DNA of 41,018 nucleotides from a virus. Of the stretch, positions 1 to 7,568 are shown one piece after another. The notes beneath the pieces were generated by a model. It had not been told where the DNA came from. It ran no database searches and saw only the letters and a list, made by a program, of their open reading frames with translations. The stretch lies in the IMG/VR virus record IMGVR_UViG_3300045973_001497, positions 1 through 41,018 of that record. One strand, given 5' to 3'. The position numbers were made by a program, and so were the translations under genes. Within the stretch, counting starts at the first letter, position 1. Each line of letters starts with the position of its first letter.

Positions 1-1014
1 ATGGCGTATTACAGAAAGACCAAGACGGGTGTACGCGCTCAGATTGAGCGCATGGGTGTGCGCATGTCCAAGGTCTTTCCGACCAAGGGCGCAGCGGTGG
101 CGTGGGCCACGCAGGAAGAAGCCAAGATCATGACCGGTGCAGCTGGTGGCTTTCCAGCTCATACGTTGGGCGATGCATTTGATCGGTACGAAAAAGAGAT
201 CAGCAAGCACAAGCGTGGCTACCGTGCGGAGGCATTGCGCTTTGAAGCATGGCGGCGCGGGTTCCCTGAGCTGGTGGATAAGGTGCTGCACAAAATCACG
301 CCGGATGACATTGGCAAATGGCGCGATGCGAGGCGGCTTGTAGTCAGTGATTCATCGGTTGTGCGTGAGGCCGCTCAGTTGCGCAATGTGTGGACGGTGG
401 CGTCGAAAGAGTGGGGCTGGTGCCCTGAAACCACGCCGTGGAGCAAGATCAAATTGCCATCCAAAGCACACCCACGTACACGGCAAAGCAGCTGGATGGA
501 GACTCGGCGCATCGTTCGCCACATGGGCTACATAACAGGCAAGGCGCCAACAACACCTCAAATGCAGGTGGCGTGGGCCTACTTGGTGGCGCACCATACG
601 GCGATGCGGGCAGGTGAAGTACTAGGGCTCAAACAGTCAACGGTGGACTTGGCCAAGCGCGTTGCCACGCTGCACAGCCACAAAACGCTAGAGCGTGAGG
701 GCGTGCGCTTTGTACCCTTCACGCGCAAGGCGGCGCGTGTGCTGTCCGTGCTGCATGCATCGGCGAAGGCTGAGGGGCGGGATGAATACTTCACGATCAG
801 CGGTCAATCGCTGGACGTGCTTTTTAGGCGCGTGCGTGACCGCCTGCTGATCGACAACCTACATTTTCACGACAGTCGGGCCAGTGCCTTGACTCGGCTA
901 TCCAAGCGTATGGACGTTTTGCGCTTGAGTCGCATCAGTGGTCATCGTGACTTGAATCAACTTCTAGCGGCGTATTACAGGGAGACGGCGGCTGATGTAG
1001 CGGCGTCGATTTGA
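1..1014 (+). CDS. int: Phage tyrosine recombinase (integrase)
   Basis: Site-specific recombinase that would integrate and excise the prophage by strand exchange through a covalent 3'-phosphotyrosine. The 337-aa length is normal. The N-terminal ~60 residues look like an arm-binding domain, followed by a core-binding helical domain (~50-150). The catalytic set is visible: R203 in HTAMRAGE, K228 on the beta-hairpin, H290-x-x-R293, H315 in SGHRD, and nucleophile Y325 or Y326. The gene starts at the first base of the window, so its promoter and the attachment site are probably just outside. It converges on the leftward early operon, and its last 40 bp overlap the 3' end of the methyltransferase gene antisense. 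The start is the first ATG available; an upstream one cannot be excluded. Confidence 0.95.
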   Translation: MAYYRKTKTGVRAQIERMGVRMSKVFPTKGAAVAWATQEEAKIMTGAAGGFPAHTLGDAFDRYEKEISKHKRGYRAEALRFEAWRRGFPELVDKVLHKITPDDIGKWRDARRLVVSDSSVVREAAQLRNVWTVASKEWGWCPETTPWSKIKLPSKAHPRTRQSSWMETRRIVRHMGYITGKAPTTPQMQVAWAYLVAHHTAMRAGEVLGLKQSTVDLAKRVATLHSHKTLEREGVRFVPFTRKAARVLSVLHASAKAEGRDEYFTISGQSLDVLFRRVRDRLLIDNLHFHDSRASALTRLSKRMDVLRLSRISGHRDLNQLLAAYYRETAADVAASI

Positions 1015-1499
1015 TTCAGCTTCATGAACGTAATCCAGTGCGTTCCAGCCCTTTTGCCGCTGGTATGACCAAATAATGGTTGGTGCGGTGTGAGCGCAAG
1101 AACTTCACTCAGCTTCACCTGCGTTTCGTTCCACTTGAATACTAATACGCCGTCGCTGGACAGTACGCGAAAGCACTCAGAAAAACCTTTTCGTAAGTCT
1201 TCGCGCCAATCGTTGCCGAGCTTCCCGTACTTGGCTGCTAGCCAGCTTTTTGGCCCCGCATGGACCAAGTGCGGAGGGTCGAAAGCTATCAGTTTGAATG
1301 CGCCATCTGCGAACGGCATGTCTCGAAAATCCATCAAGGTGTCAGGTGCGATGATGATCGTTCGTGTGCCAGATGCGTTTCCGCGTGATCTATCTGAGAC
1401 GGTGATTGCTTCGCTGCGCCTATCACCAAACACTACATTGGGATTTTGTCGATTGAACCACATCATGCGACCTCCGCAACAGGGGTCAAGAATCTTCAT
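975..1499 (-). CDS. Phage class I SAM-dependent methyltransferase
   Basis: 174-aa methyltransferase, last gene of the leftward operon. A SAM-binding motif I-like LDPCCGG lies at residues 4-10, right at the N-terminus, and the catalytic-type DPPH sits at 74-77, a variant of the DPPY/NPPY motif of amino-methyltransferases. The tail of the Rossmann fold (FRVLSSDGVLVFKW) follows. Small enzymes of this kind are common in temperate phages and are usually assumed to modify DNA against host restriction; the substrate cannot be read from the sequence. The start overlaps the stop of the upstream excisionase-like gene (ATGA), so translation is probably coupled. The 3' end overlaps the integrase gene by 40 bp on the opposite strand. 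Confidence 0.8.
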   Translation of the reverse strand: MKILDPCCGGRMMWFNRQNPNVVFGDRRSEAITVSDRSRGNASGTRTIIIAPDTLMDFRDMPFADGAFKLIAFDPPHLVHAGPKSWLAAKYGKLGNDWREDLRKGFSECFRVLSSDGVLVFKWNETQVKLSEVLALTPHQPLFGHTSGKRAGTHWITFMKLNQIDAATSAAVSL

Positions 1500-1681
1500 T
1501 TCACCCCCAAAAACTTCATCACATCATCCCGCTTCCACTTACGCAGCCGCTGGCTTAGGTTGATTGCAGGCTTTGGAAAGTCTGGGCGTTTGATGATACG
1601 GCCAACACAGTGAGACTGGGTGACGCCGAGCATGCGGGCAATATCGTGCGTGCCAATTAGGTCGAGTTGTTGTTGGCTCAT
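1496..1681 (-). CDS. AlpA/excisionase-like small DNA-binding protein
   Basis: 61-aa protein with a MerR/AlpA-type winged-helix pattern: DLIGTHDIARMLGVT (helix-turn-helix region), then RPDFPKP and a terminal RKWKRDDV segment. This layout (helix 1, recognition helix, an FPKP-type turn and a basic wing) is typical of phage excisionases and AlpA-family regulators. It lies about 0.5 kb from the integrase, so a recombination directionality factor is the best guess. The function is inferred from fold and position. It overlaps both neighbours by 4 nt (ATGA). Confidence 0.65.
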   Translation of the reverse strand: MSQQQLDLIGTHDIARMLGVTQSHCVGRIIKRPDFPKPAINLSQRLRKWKRDDVMKFLGVK

Positions 1682-1929
1682 CTATCGCTCCCAAATAAAT
1701 CCATCGTCATGTCGTCTTCATTGCTAGGCTCCAGTCCGCGCTCTTTGGCCACCCAGTCTTGCAGCACGATTGCAGTCGTAGTGACGATACCCATCAGCCC
1801 TGTAGGCTCCTCGATCTCTTCCTCTACTTGGCTGAGCGGTACCCATGCTTGACGTTTGCCATCGCTAACAAGGATGGCCAGATCGGTTCTACCCATGAGG
1901 GTGACTTTGATTTTCACGGTGGTTGTCAT
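1678..1929 (-). CDS. Hypothetical phage protein (83 aa)
   Basis: Not recognised. The 83-aa product has a beta-strand-rich N-terminus (alternating T/V/K/I, residues 1-30), a central acidic stretch (VEEEIEEP) and an acidic tail ending DLFGSDR. No cysteines, signal peptide or membrane segment. It is kept as a gene because it is open, sits in the same operon and overlaps both neighbours by 4 nt (ATGA), like most junctions in this operon. Confidence 0.6.
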   Translation of the reverse strand: MTTTVKIKVTLMGRTDLAILVSDGKRQAWVPLSQVEEEIEEPTGLMGIVTTTAIVLQDWVAKERGLEPSNEDDMTMDLFGSDR

Positions 1930-2063
1930 AGTTCCCTCTTGTACTGAATCAGATCAAGCTCAATGGCTTTGATGTCACGCTTTATTTGCAGTGCAGCCAC
2001 ACGGTCATTACGTAGCTCAGCCATGATGCGCATGGCGTGCAGAGTTTCTAGTGCTTCAGTCAT
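1926..2063 (-). CDS. Very small hypothetical protein (45 aa)
   Basis: Short gene filling the only gap in the leftward operon. ATG at 2063-2061 is preceded by a strong GGGGGAAGC ribosome binding site, and the stop TGA at 1928-1926 overlaps the next start (ATGA). The start also overlaps the upstream gene's stop (ATGA). The product begins MTEALETLHAMR and is predicted almost entirely helical, with mixed charge (ending LIQYKREL), so it could be a small coiled-coil partner protein. Function unknown. The double start/stop overlap and clear Shine-Dalgarno are the evidence that it is translated. Confidence 0.65.
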   Translation of the reverse strand: MTEALETLHAMRIMAELRNDRVAALQIKRDIKAIELDLIQYKREL

Positions 2064-2743
2064 GCTTCCCCCTTAATACCGTGAGCGGTTTCGCCATCTG
2101 TTAAACCGATCACATACCAATAACGGTTTTCACCTTCGAGTGCGTGTTTTTCAGTCATGCAATTGACTTGCTCCGGGGGGAGTTGCTCACACTTTGGCTG
2201 TGTTGCTGCCTTGCATTTCTCAAGACAATCGTTCCATCTAGTCCTGTAACGCGCAGCTCTAACTTGATCTTCGGGGTCTTCGTCTGCGTAAAGCGGTGGG
2301 TGCTCTTTAGGCTCAGGCCATACCACAGGCGCTTGCAACATTTGACATTTTTTCCCGCAGCGAGGGCAGTGTGATTCATTAACGCGCACCCAAAAAATGG
2401 TGCCACAACTACATTTCCATCGATGCGGCATTTGAGTGAGTTCTCTGCCCTTGACCTGTGAAAACTGTACTGGCCAGAATCGACGGTCGTCATTGGGGTT
2501 AAAAGGCTGGTGCTGAGTCGTAGTCATTCGTGTCTCAAGCATTTGCCACACGCGTTCGTATTCAGGCCAGTCACTCTCAATCACCACGGCTTGCAGCACT
2601 GGCTTACCGTCGACCGCTCTGCCTGCGTTGAGCTTTCCTGCAGTGTCTATGACAGACTCCTGCTTTTCAGCGCTGAGATACTTTTTCATGTCACTGATCT
2701 TGAGCACGTAGTAGCGCTCTTCGCGTTTGAATTGAGTCGTCAT
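2060..2743 (-). CDS. Hypothetical phage protein with zinc ribbon (227 aa)
   Basis: Unknown 227-aa protein. A treble-clef or ribbon-type zinc site is visible at about residues 110-134: CSCGTIF, then CPRCGKKC. The N-terminal half contains a KYLSAEKQ segment and an EYERVWQMLE helix. A FNPNDDRRFWPV segment just before the ribbon resembles the GDRRFWP motif of VapE ATPases, but no ATPase core is present, so this may be chance. The zinc ribbon suggests nucleic-acid or protein binding. The start is set by the ATGA overlap with the upstream gene. Confidence 0.6.
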   Translation of the reverse strand: MTTQFKREERYYVLKISDMKKYLSAEKQESVIDTAGKLNAGRAVDGKPVLQAVVIESDWPEYERVWQMLETRMTTTQHQPFNPNDDRRFWPVQFSQVKGRELTQMPHRWKCSCGTIFWVRVNESHCPRCGKKCQMLQAPVVWPEPKEHPPLYADEDPEDQVRAARYRTRWNDCLEKCKAATQPKCEQLPPEQVNCMTEKHALEGENRYWYVIGLTDGETAHGIKGEA

Positions 2744-3243
2744 GCTGCCATCCTTTCAATGTTTCGTTCAAGTGCAACGGTGTGACCGTCTGCAATGCTT
2801 TGCTTTTGTGCGGCGTGAACCGCTGCGATGAATTCGGCTCGCCCCAGTTGGGTGAGTTGAAATTTGTAGAGGCTGACCAAAAGGTTAAACGCATCCAGCT
2901 CTTGGTAGTACAACGCGGTGCGTGTCCAGTGACCAGTGCATGTGGCGCGGTCGTACACAGCTTGCAGTTGCACCTCGATGTGCTTCAGGTGCCCCAACAG
3001 GCCGCGCACTTTGCCTTGTCGTTCAATGGCTATGGCCACAGCCAGCTGGCCAGCTGCAATAGACCATTGCAGCTCCGTGGCTACGCCTTCACGAAGGGCT
3101 TTGATAGCAGCATGAAACATGCCCATGATTTGCCCACGCTCATCGTCGCTAGGCTTAGCGGCTTGGTGGGCTGCTAAAACAAGTGTGTCTGGGGTGACAT
3201 GTTTGGGCCGGTAGGCCTTGCGGGGTTTCTTGTTGCGGCTCAT
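2740..3243 (-). CDS. Hypothetical phage protein (167 aa)
   Basis: Unrecognised 167-aa protein. A strongly basic N-terminus (RNKKPRKAYRPKH) precedes a mostly helical body (residues 25-160) without cysteine clusters or membrane segments. The basic arm suggests nucleic-acid contact, which is inference only. It is translationally coupled on both sides by 4-nt ATGA overlaps. Confidence 0.6.
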   Translation of the reverse strand: MSRNKKPRKAYRPKHVTPDTLVLAAHQAAKPSDDERGQIMGMFHAAIKALREGVATELQWSIAAGQLAVAIAIERQGKVRGLLGHLKHIEVQLQAVYDRATCTGHWTRTALYYQELDAFNLLVSLYKFQLTQLGRAEFIAAVHAAQKQSIADGHTVALERNIERMAA

Positions 3244-3566
3244 TGGCCACCGCCGATAGTTAAATTCTTGAGCATCTGCTCGTGCTCTGCGCGGCTGCGC
3301 ACAATCGGATCTTGTAGTGCAAATGATTTCTTCGCGCCGTCCAGCCGTTGCAGAATTGGATTCAACTCTCTCTTGATCGTGTCAAAGAGTGAGCGTAAGC
3401 CTGCCTCATGCGGTTGGAGGTAGTGCTTGCCCATGCGTTCATAAAACACAGCAAGGAATGGGTTTATGCCGTAGCCAACTAGCGCCTCAAGCGCACGAAT
3501 TTCGGATTCGTTTAGGCGGACATCCACATTAAGCTCTATGCGTGGTTTTTGGGTCAATCGACTCAT
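3240..3566 (-). CDS. Hypothetical phage protein (108 aa)
   Basis: Unrecognised 108-aa helical protein. A DVRLNESEIRALEALVGYG segment (residues ~16-34) looks like a ribbon-helix-helix or helix-turn element, and the C-terminal half is amphipathic helix (DTIKRELNPILQRL). It lies directly downstream of the ParB-like gene and overlaps its stop by 4 nt, so it could be an accessory of that protein; this is guilt by position only. Confidence 0.55.
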   Translation of the reverse strand: MSRLTQKPRIELNVDVRLNESEIRALEALVGYGINPFLAVFYERMGKHYLQPHEAGLRSLFDTIKRELNPILQRLDGAKKSFALQDPIVRSRAEHEQMLKNLTIGGGQ

Positions 3567-5692
3567 GCTGTCACCAGTACTTTCCGTACACCACGTTCAT
3601 CGCAAGCGGTAACCTTGCCCGCTGCTTCAAGCTTGGCCATGATGTCTAGGGCTTTGGTGGTGCCAACTTTTAACTCGGACTTGAGCAACCGCACGTTGGC
3701 TTTTTGCTCGCGTTTGATGATGTGCACGGCTGCGTTGAACAGGTGTATGTCATCTACCAAGCTAGACACTCGCACCTGCTGGTCGGTGGACGACGCATCA
3801 GCGGCGTCTGTGGGGCGGCAGTCCGCCCCACCATCGTTGCTATGCGCGTCAGCGCCTGTTATTTCTTCCGATCGGCGAGCCGAATCGGAAGCTTCGTCAC
3901 TTTGCATCGCGGCAGCGATGCCTAGCATTGCCTCCTCAGCACGTAGCTTGGGCTTCAGCGCGCGCAGCGGGGATTTTTGTTTTTTACTTTCCCCCGCACC
4001 CCCGTTCGCTTGCGCAGCGGGGGCGGTCGCGGCGGAGGCTTTTTGCGCGTTGCTTTGCTTCAGCTCGGCTTTCAGGCGCTTCAATTCGGCGGCGACTTCG
4101 GCTTTTACTTCGGATGCCGCAGCTTTTTCGATAGCTACGGTATCAATCGCTAAGTTTGCAGCCATTGCATCGGCGATGAGTTGATTTGGTTGGTTAGCGT
4201 ACATGTTGTCATCGTTCAGCATGAAGCGTGCAAGCGCACGATGCAGCGCGGCATTGCTACATGCACGCACATGCATGGACACTGTGGTTCCCGGATCTTC
4301 GCCAAGAGATTCGGGTGACATATCAAACCAACTAGCCGTGTCGTCAGCGTCGATATAGCCGGGCATGGTTTCAAACCAAGCCCGCAGCACTGCTGCTGGC
4401 AAAAGCTGCTGCGCTTCTTTGTCTGTAGTCGCTCGTATCGCATCGATCACGGCGTTGTGCTTGGCCTTGAATTGCGCTCTGGCTGTTTTTACTTTGACTT
4501 GCTCTTGCAGGCGCTGAATTTCTTCTTCAATGTCTTCTTGCTTCTCGGTAGATTTGATCAGCCCCTTGGCCAGCAGCAGCGCTTCGGCTTCTTCGGTGGG
4601 CACGGCCTCGATCAGCTCTTTTGTGTGTGGGTTTTCAATCAGCACAGGGCTTGGTGCATCTTTGCCAAGCAAGTCGCGCAGGGTAAGCTTTTCGTCATCG
4701 TTACCCGTGCAGTCGTTGCGCACTTGACCAAGTGCGCTGTAGCCATGCATTGAACTATTGACATGCGGGAAAACTTCTTTGGCTTCTTTCCCCTCTATAA
4801 CCCGCATGCCCTTGGCCTCCGCTTTGGTTACCAGCGTAGCGCGGTGCGCATCCACTTTGCCGTGGTAGCAAGTGGGGTCAGTGCAGATGTCTGCACCCAC
4901 CACATCGGCAAACAGGTCGGGGTTGGCACCGGTGCGTTTGGGGCAGTCTTTGCAGCTGCCAGCTGCTGGCACCAGCCGCGCATCAGTTGTTTTAAAAGGG
5001 GCGTTTTCTAAACGGAGCATCACATTGCTTTGCAGCCATGCTTGCAGGGCACGCACGCTGCACACATCACCACGCCAGTCTGGCTTTGTGGCTTCTTCCA
5101 GCGCTTTGGCTTGCAGTTTGGCGTCGGGTATGCGGGCAATCAAAATGGCGCGGCTGGAGTCGATCTTGCCTTCACGCATGGCTTGCTTGCACTCGCTAGA
5201 GAGGTCGAGCAGCTTCAAGCGTGCATATACGTAGCTGCGGCTTTTACCTATTTTCTCGCCTAGTGTGTCGGCGTTGATGCTGCTGTGCTGCATCAGCTGT
5301 GCGTAGCCCTCAGCCTCTTCAATCTCCGTCAAGTCTTCGCGTTGCAGGTTTTCAATCAGCTGAATTTCTAGCACCTGGTCGTCTGTCAGCTGGCGAATCA
5401 TGGTGGGGATGGTTGTTTTCATTGCAAGCCCGCTGGCACGGTAACGGCGTTCGCCACACACCAGTTCATGCGTGGGGCGCACTTTGCGAATGCGACCATC
5501 GCAGGTGGTGGTCGTGCTGGTTTCTTCTACCCGATCAGCAGGCAGTGGACGCACAAGGATGGGCTGATGCATCTCGGTAAGTTTGATACTCTCAGACAGC
5601 TCTAAGAGCTTGGCATGGTCGAAGTGCGTGCGCGGGTTGGTCTTACTGGGGACGATGCAATCGAGATCGAGAAATGCGAAGTGATCAGACAT
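3563..5692 (-). CDS. ParB/Spo0J-family protein with C-terminal FtsK-gamma-like winged helix
   Basis: 709-aa protein; ATG at 5692 is chosen because CCGGAGAG lies just upstream, although the frame stays open further. Residues ~5-125 form a ParB N-terminal domain with the CTP-binding motif GERRYRA (80-86) and ENLQRED (114-120); a helix-turn-helix follows at ~140-165. A four-cysteine cluster (CKDCPKRTG, then CTDPTC) may bind zinc. A coiled coil (EDIEEEIQRLQEQ) and a low-complexity Ala/Lys linker come next. The last ~65 residues (DIHLFNAAVHIIKREQKAN to GVRKVLV) match the winged-helix pattern of the FtsK gamma domain. Family knowledge: ParB proteins bind parS and clamp DNA with CTP. There is no parA in the window, so plasmid-like partition is doubtful; transcriptional or replication control is equally possible. 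The preceding gene overlaps its start by 8 nt. Confidence 0.85.
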   Translation of the reverse strand: MSDHFAFLDLDCIVPSKTNPRTHFDHAKLLELSESIKLTEMHQPILVRPLPADRVEETSTTTTCDGRIRKVRPTHELVCGERRYRASGLAMKTTIPTMIRQLTDDQVLEIQLIENLQREDLTEIEEAEGYAQLMQHSSINADTLGEKIGKSRSYVYARLKLLDLSSECKQAMREGKIDSSRAILIARIPDAKLQAKALEEATKPDWRGDVCSVRALQAWLQSNVMLRLENAPFKTTDARLVPAAGSCKDCPKRTGANPDLFADVVGADICTDPTCYHGKVDAHRATLVTKAEAKGMRVIEGKEAKEVFPHVNSSMHGYSALGQVRNDCTGNDDEKLTLRDLLGKDAPSPVLIENPHTKELIEAVPTEEAEALLLAKGLIKSTEKQEDIEEEIQRLQEQVKVKTARAQFKAKHNAVIDAIRATTDKEAQQLLPAAVLRAWFETMPGYIDADDTASWFDMSPESLGEDPGTTVSMHVRACSNAALHRALARFMLNDDNMYANQPNQLIADAMAANLAIDTVAIEKAAASEVKAEVAAELKRLKAELKQSNAQKASAATAPAAQANGGAGESKKQKSPLRALKPKLRAEEAMLGIAAAMQSDEASDSARRSEEITGADAHSNDGGADCRPTDAADASSTDQQVRVSSLVDDIHLFNAAVHIIKREQKANVRLLKSELKVGTTKALDIMAKLEAAGKVTACDERGVRKVLVTA

Positions 5693-5882
5693 GTTTTTGC
5701 TCTCCGGTTTGCGTGCTGGGTGCAGTGTCTTGCATGCCCCATTGGCGCTTGGTGCGCGTGATGATTTCCAGCGCGGTCGACTGAGCTGGTGTGCAAGGTG
5801 CACCCGCGGCAGGGGTAAAGTCGGTGTGTACAGACACGCCACCTTTGGGCGTGTCTGTGAGAGTGATGACGATGGTGGCCAT
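5685..5882 (-). CDS. Small hypothetical phage protein (65 aa)
   Basis: 65-aa product beginning MATIVITLTDTPKGGVSVH. The N-terminus is a beta-hairpin-like repeat of T/V/I, followed by a helix containing STALEIITRTKRQWG. The start at 5882 is preferred because GGAGACAGCG precedes it and it overlaps the previous stop by one base (TAATG). I recognise the N-terminal pattern as recurring in prophages of beta- and gammaproteobacteria, but no function is known to me. It overlaps the ParB-like start by 8 nt. Confidence 0.65.
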   Translation of the reverse strand: MATIVITLTDTPKGGVSVHTDFTPAAGAPCTPAQSTALEIITRTKRQWGMQDTAPSTQTGEQKHV

Positions 5883-6100
5883 TACGCTGTCTCCGCTGTT
5901 TGTGTTTGAGTGCATGCTTGCGCTTGTTGAATAACAGCAATGCGTTCACGCGCAGCATTGAATTCGGCGGCATAGGCCTCAGCAGCAGCGCTACCTAGCG
6001 GGTAGGGGCAGCTGGTACGGTAGGTCGTGTTGTGCTCGGCACGTGCGTCTTCGCGGGCACGGTGGTGGATGGTGGCGATGGCCACAATAGGCTCTGTCAT
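5882..6100 (-). CDS. Small hypothetical phage protein (72 aa)
   Basis: 72-aa product starting MTEPIVAIATIHHRARED; the ATG at 6100 is chosen because AAGGAGCG is correctly spaced upstream and it overlaps the stop of the gene before it (ATGA). The sequence is Ala- and Thr-rich and mainly helical in its C-terminal half (AAAEAYAAEFNAARERIAV). No known domain. It is an operon member between the OB-fold-like gene and the 65-aa gene. Confidence 0.6.
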   Translation of the reverse strand: MTEPIVAIATIHHRAREDARAEHNTTYRTSCPYPLGSAAAEAYAAEFNAARERIAVIQQAQACTQTQTAETA

Positions 6101-6465
6101 AGCAGCGCTCCTTGTCTGAGTTGGTCTGGGTCTTCTGGCGGATCTATTGGTTCGAGGTCGATAGAGTTCGCATTTGTCGCAACCAGCTTCAGGCCCACGA
6201 GTGGCGCCTGAACAGTTATGCAGCAACCGCGTCGAAGGGCTTTGGCATGTTTTTCTGCCAGTGCATGTTGGTCGGACTTATATGCATGCTCAGCTCTAAC
6301 GGGCATGTGCGAGCTGCTGTCGGTAGTGAACTCGACGCACAATACGGGAACGGTATGGCCATCGCCATCTAATACCTTGTTGCGCACTTCGGCATTCCGT
6401 ATGAGCGTGCCACGCAGAACCATGTCTGCGGTCACGCGGCGTGGGTGTTGATCGATGGTGTGCAT
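6097..6465 (-). CDS. OB-fold-like protein, possible ssDNA-binding protein
   Basis: 122-aa protein with the strand pattern of a small OB fold, similar in layout to PriB/SSB: ADMVLRGTLIRNAEVRN (strand 1-2), VPVLCVEFTTD (strand 3), a helix (DQHALAEKHAKAL), then CITVQAPLVGLKLVATNAN and IDLEPI (strands 4-5). Its place among replication and recombination-type early genes fits a single-strand DNA-binding role. This is a fold-level inference, with no specific catalytic motif to confirm it. Start and stop overlap the neighbours by 1 and 4 nt. Confidence 0.5.
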   Translation of the reverse strand: MHTIDQHPRRVTADMVLRGTLIRNAEVRNKVLDGDGHTVPVLCVEFTTDSSSHMPVRAEHAYKSDQHALAEKHAKALRRGCCITVQAPLVGLKLVATNANSIDLEPIDPPEDPDQLRQGALL

Positions 6466-7268
6466 TACGTGCCCACCTTTTCTGCGGCCTCTGCAAGAAG
6501 CTGCTCACGATTTTTTGACAACCACTTGATGTTCGGCTGTTGTGTAACTTGAATAGCAACAAATCGATGGTGTGGATATCGAACTTGGGTTGTGCTTGAA
6601 GTTCCAACAAAGATAGGAAGTGCACCTTGCTTAGCTTCTAGGCTAGTCAAATAACTTTTAAGCGACACAAGCTCGCTTGTAGTCATTGAGTCAATTTCAG
6701 CAACTTCCTTGAGCCATGCATTGGTTGAGTTGTCTGCGATTGCATCGTCAGAAAAATGGTCGCCAGCTAATACCCTTAGAAGCGTCGATTTGCGCAAACC
6801 TTGTCGGCCACAAAAAACAATAACTTTTTCTTGAATGAAAGGTTTGCCTTGCATTCGTTTGGCGATGGCCAGTAAAAGCACAGTGCCATATTTGGCTAGC
6901 GGTGGTGTGTTGACTTTCCCGAGTACGGTTGCAAGCCAGTTGTGCAAGCGTGGCACGCCATCCCATTTGATGTTGGTGTTCATTTCTGTAGCTGTTGAGA
7001 TTGGCGCTGCTGCACAGGCAGGGCAAGGGCCAAACTCGGCTGAATAGGGTATGCGCATGCGCCCACGTCCACCGCATTCTTTGCATTCAGTGATGGGTGA
7101 CAGAGCATCCTCATCCCACCACGCGTTGCAAGCGCGGCCACCGGCCGCTTGGTATTGCAGCCAATAGCTGTTGGCTGAGTTTGTGTACTCAGTGCGCCCT
7201 TTAACTGTGCCGCGCTCGCCGCTGGAGGTGATGGCTACTGGTTGGTTAAGTTCATATTTGAATGTCAT
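6465..7268 (-). CDS. Compact VapE-like P-loop ATPase with zinc finger
   Basis: 267-aa protein with two parts. Residues ~60-85 hold a DnaJ-type CxxCxGxG-like zinc site (CKECGGRGRM, then CPACAA). From ~100 on there is a minimal VapE (virulence-associated E) ATPase core: the domain-opening WDGVPRL, Walker A GRQGLRKST, a Walker B-like region with EVAEIDSM, and an HHRFVAIQV segment at the place where full-length VapE has DRRFWPLEV. It is much shorter than the 792-aa VapE helicase on the other strand and lacks a primase domain. VapE proteins are usually replicative helicases of phages and satellites; whether this one unwinds DNA, regulates, or interferes with other elements is unknown. ATGA overlap with the upstream gene. 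Confidence 0.75.
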   Translation of the reverse strand: MTFKYELNQPVAITSSGERGTVKGRTEYTNSANSYWLQYQAAGGRACNAWWDEDALSPITECKECGGRGRMRIPYSAEFGPCPACAAAPISTATEMNTNIKWDGVPRLHNWLATVLGKVNTPPLAKYGTVLLLAIAKRMQGKPFIQEKVIVFCGRQGLRKSTLLRVLAGDHFSDDAIADNSTNAWLKEVAEIDSMTTSELVSLKSYLTSLEAKQGALPIFVGTSSTTQVRYPHHRFVAIQVTQQPNIKWLSKNREQLLAEAAEKVGT

Positions 7269-7528
7269 GACACAACCTCGCCTTTGTTAGCGGTGTCAAT
7301 CTTTCGGAGCAGACCAATGAAATAGATCGCTTGCTGCTGGCTGAGGTCAGCGCATGCCATACGGTCTTGCTCTTCTTGCGTTAAGAAGTCGGCGGGGGAT
7401 TCACGGTGCTCTGTGTTCCAAGCGGTGAATGCTTGCAGCGCTTGCGCTTCTGTCAGCGCCGCAGGTGCTGTGCAGGTGTATGCACTGGCTGTGTGCTGCT
7501 GTTCGGCAGCGTTTTGAGATGGGTTCAC
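7265..7528 (-). CDS. First gene of leftward operon, hypothetical (87 aa)
   Basis: 87-aa protein of unknown function, starting with GTG at 7528 preceded by TGGAGTG. The sequence is Gln/Ala-rich at the N-terminus, then helical (TEAQALQAFTAWNTEHRE, DLSQQQAIYFIGLLRKID). It is the promoter-proximal gene about 40 nt downstream of the leftward promoter, so it is likely among the earliest phage proteins made. Small proteins in this position often modulate host functions or antitermination; nothing in the sequence proves either. Confidence 0.6.
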   Translation of the reverse strand: MNPSQNAAEQQHTASAYTCTAPAALTEAQALQAFTAWNTEHRESPADFLTQEEQDRMACADLSQQQAIYFIGLLRKIDTANKGEVVS

Positions 7529-7568
7529 TTTTCACTCCAAACCGCCTTGAGGTGGCGGGATGGTGATA

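Noticed and set aside
5693-5842. 50-residue N-terminal extension of the ParB-type protein
   Set aside because: It overlaps the 65-aa gene in another frame, lacks ParB similarity, and the ATG at 5692 has a good Shine-Dalgarno.
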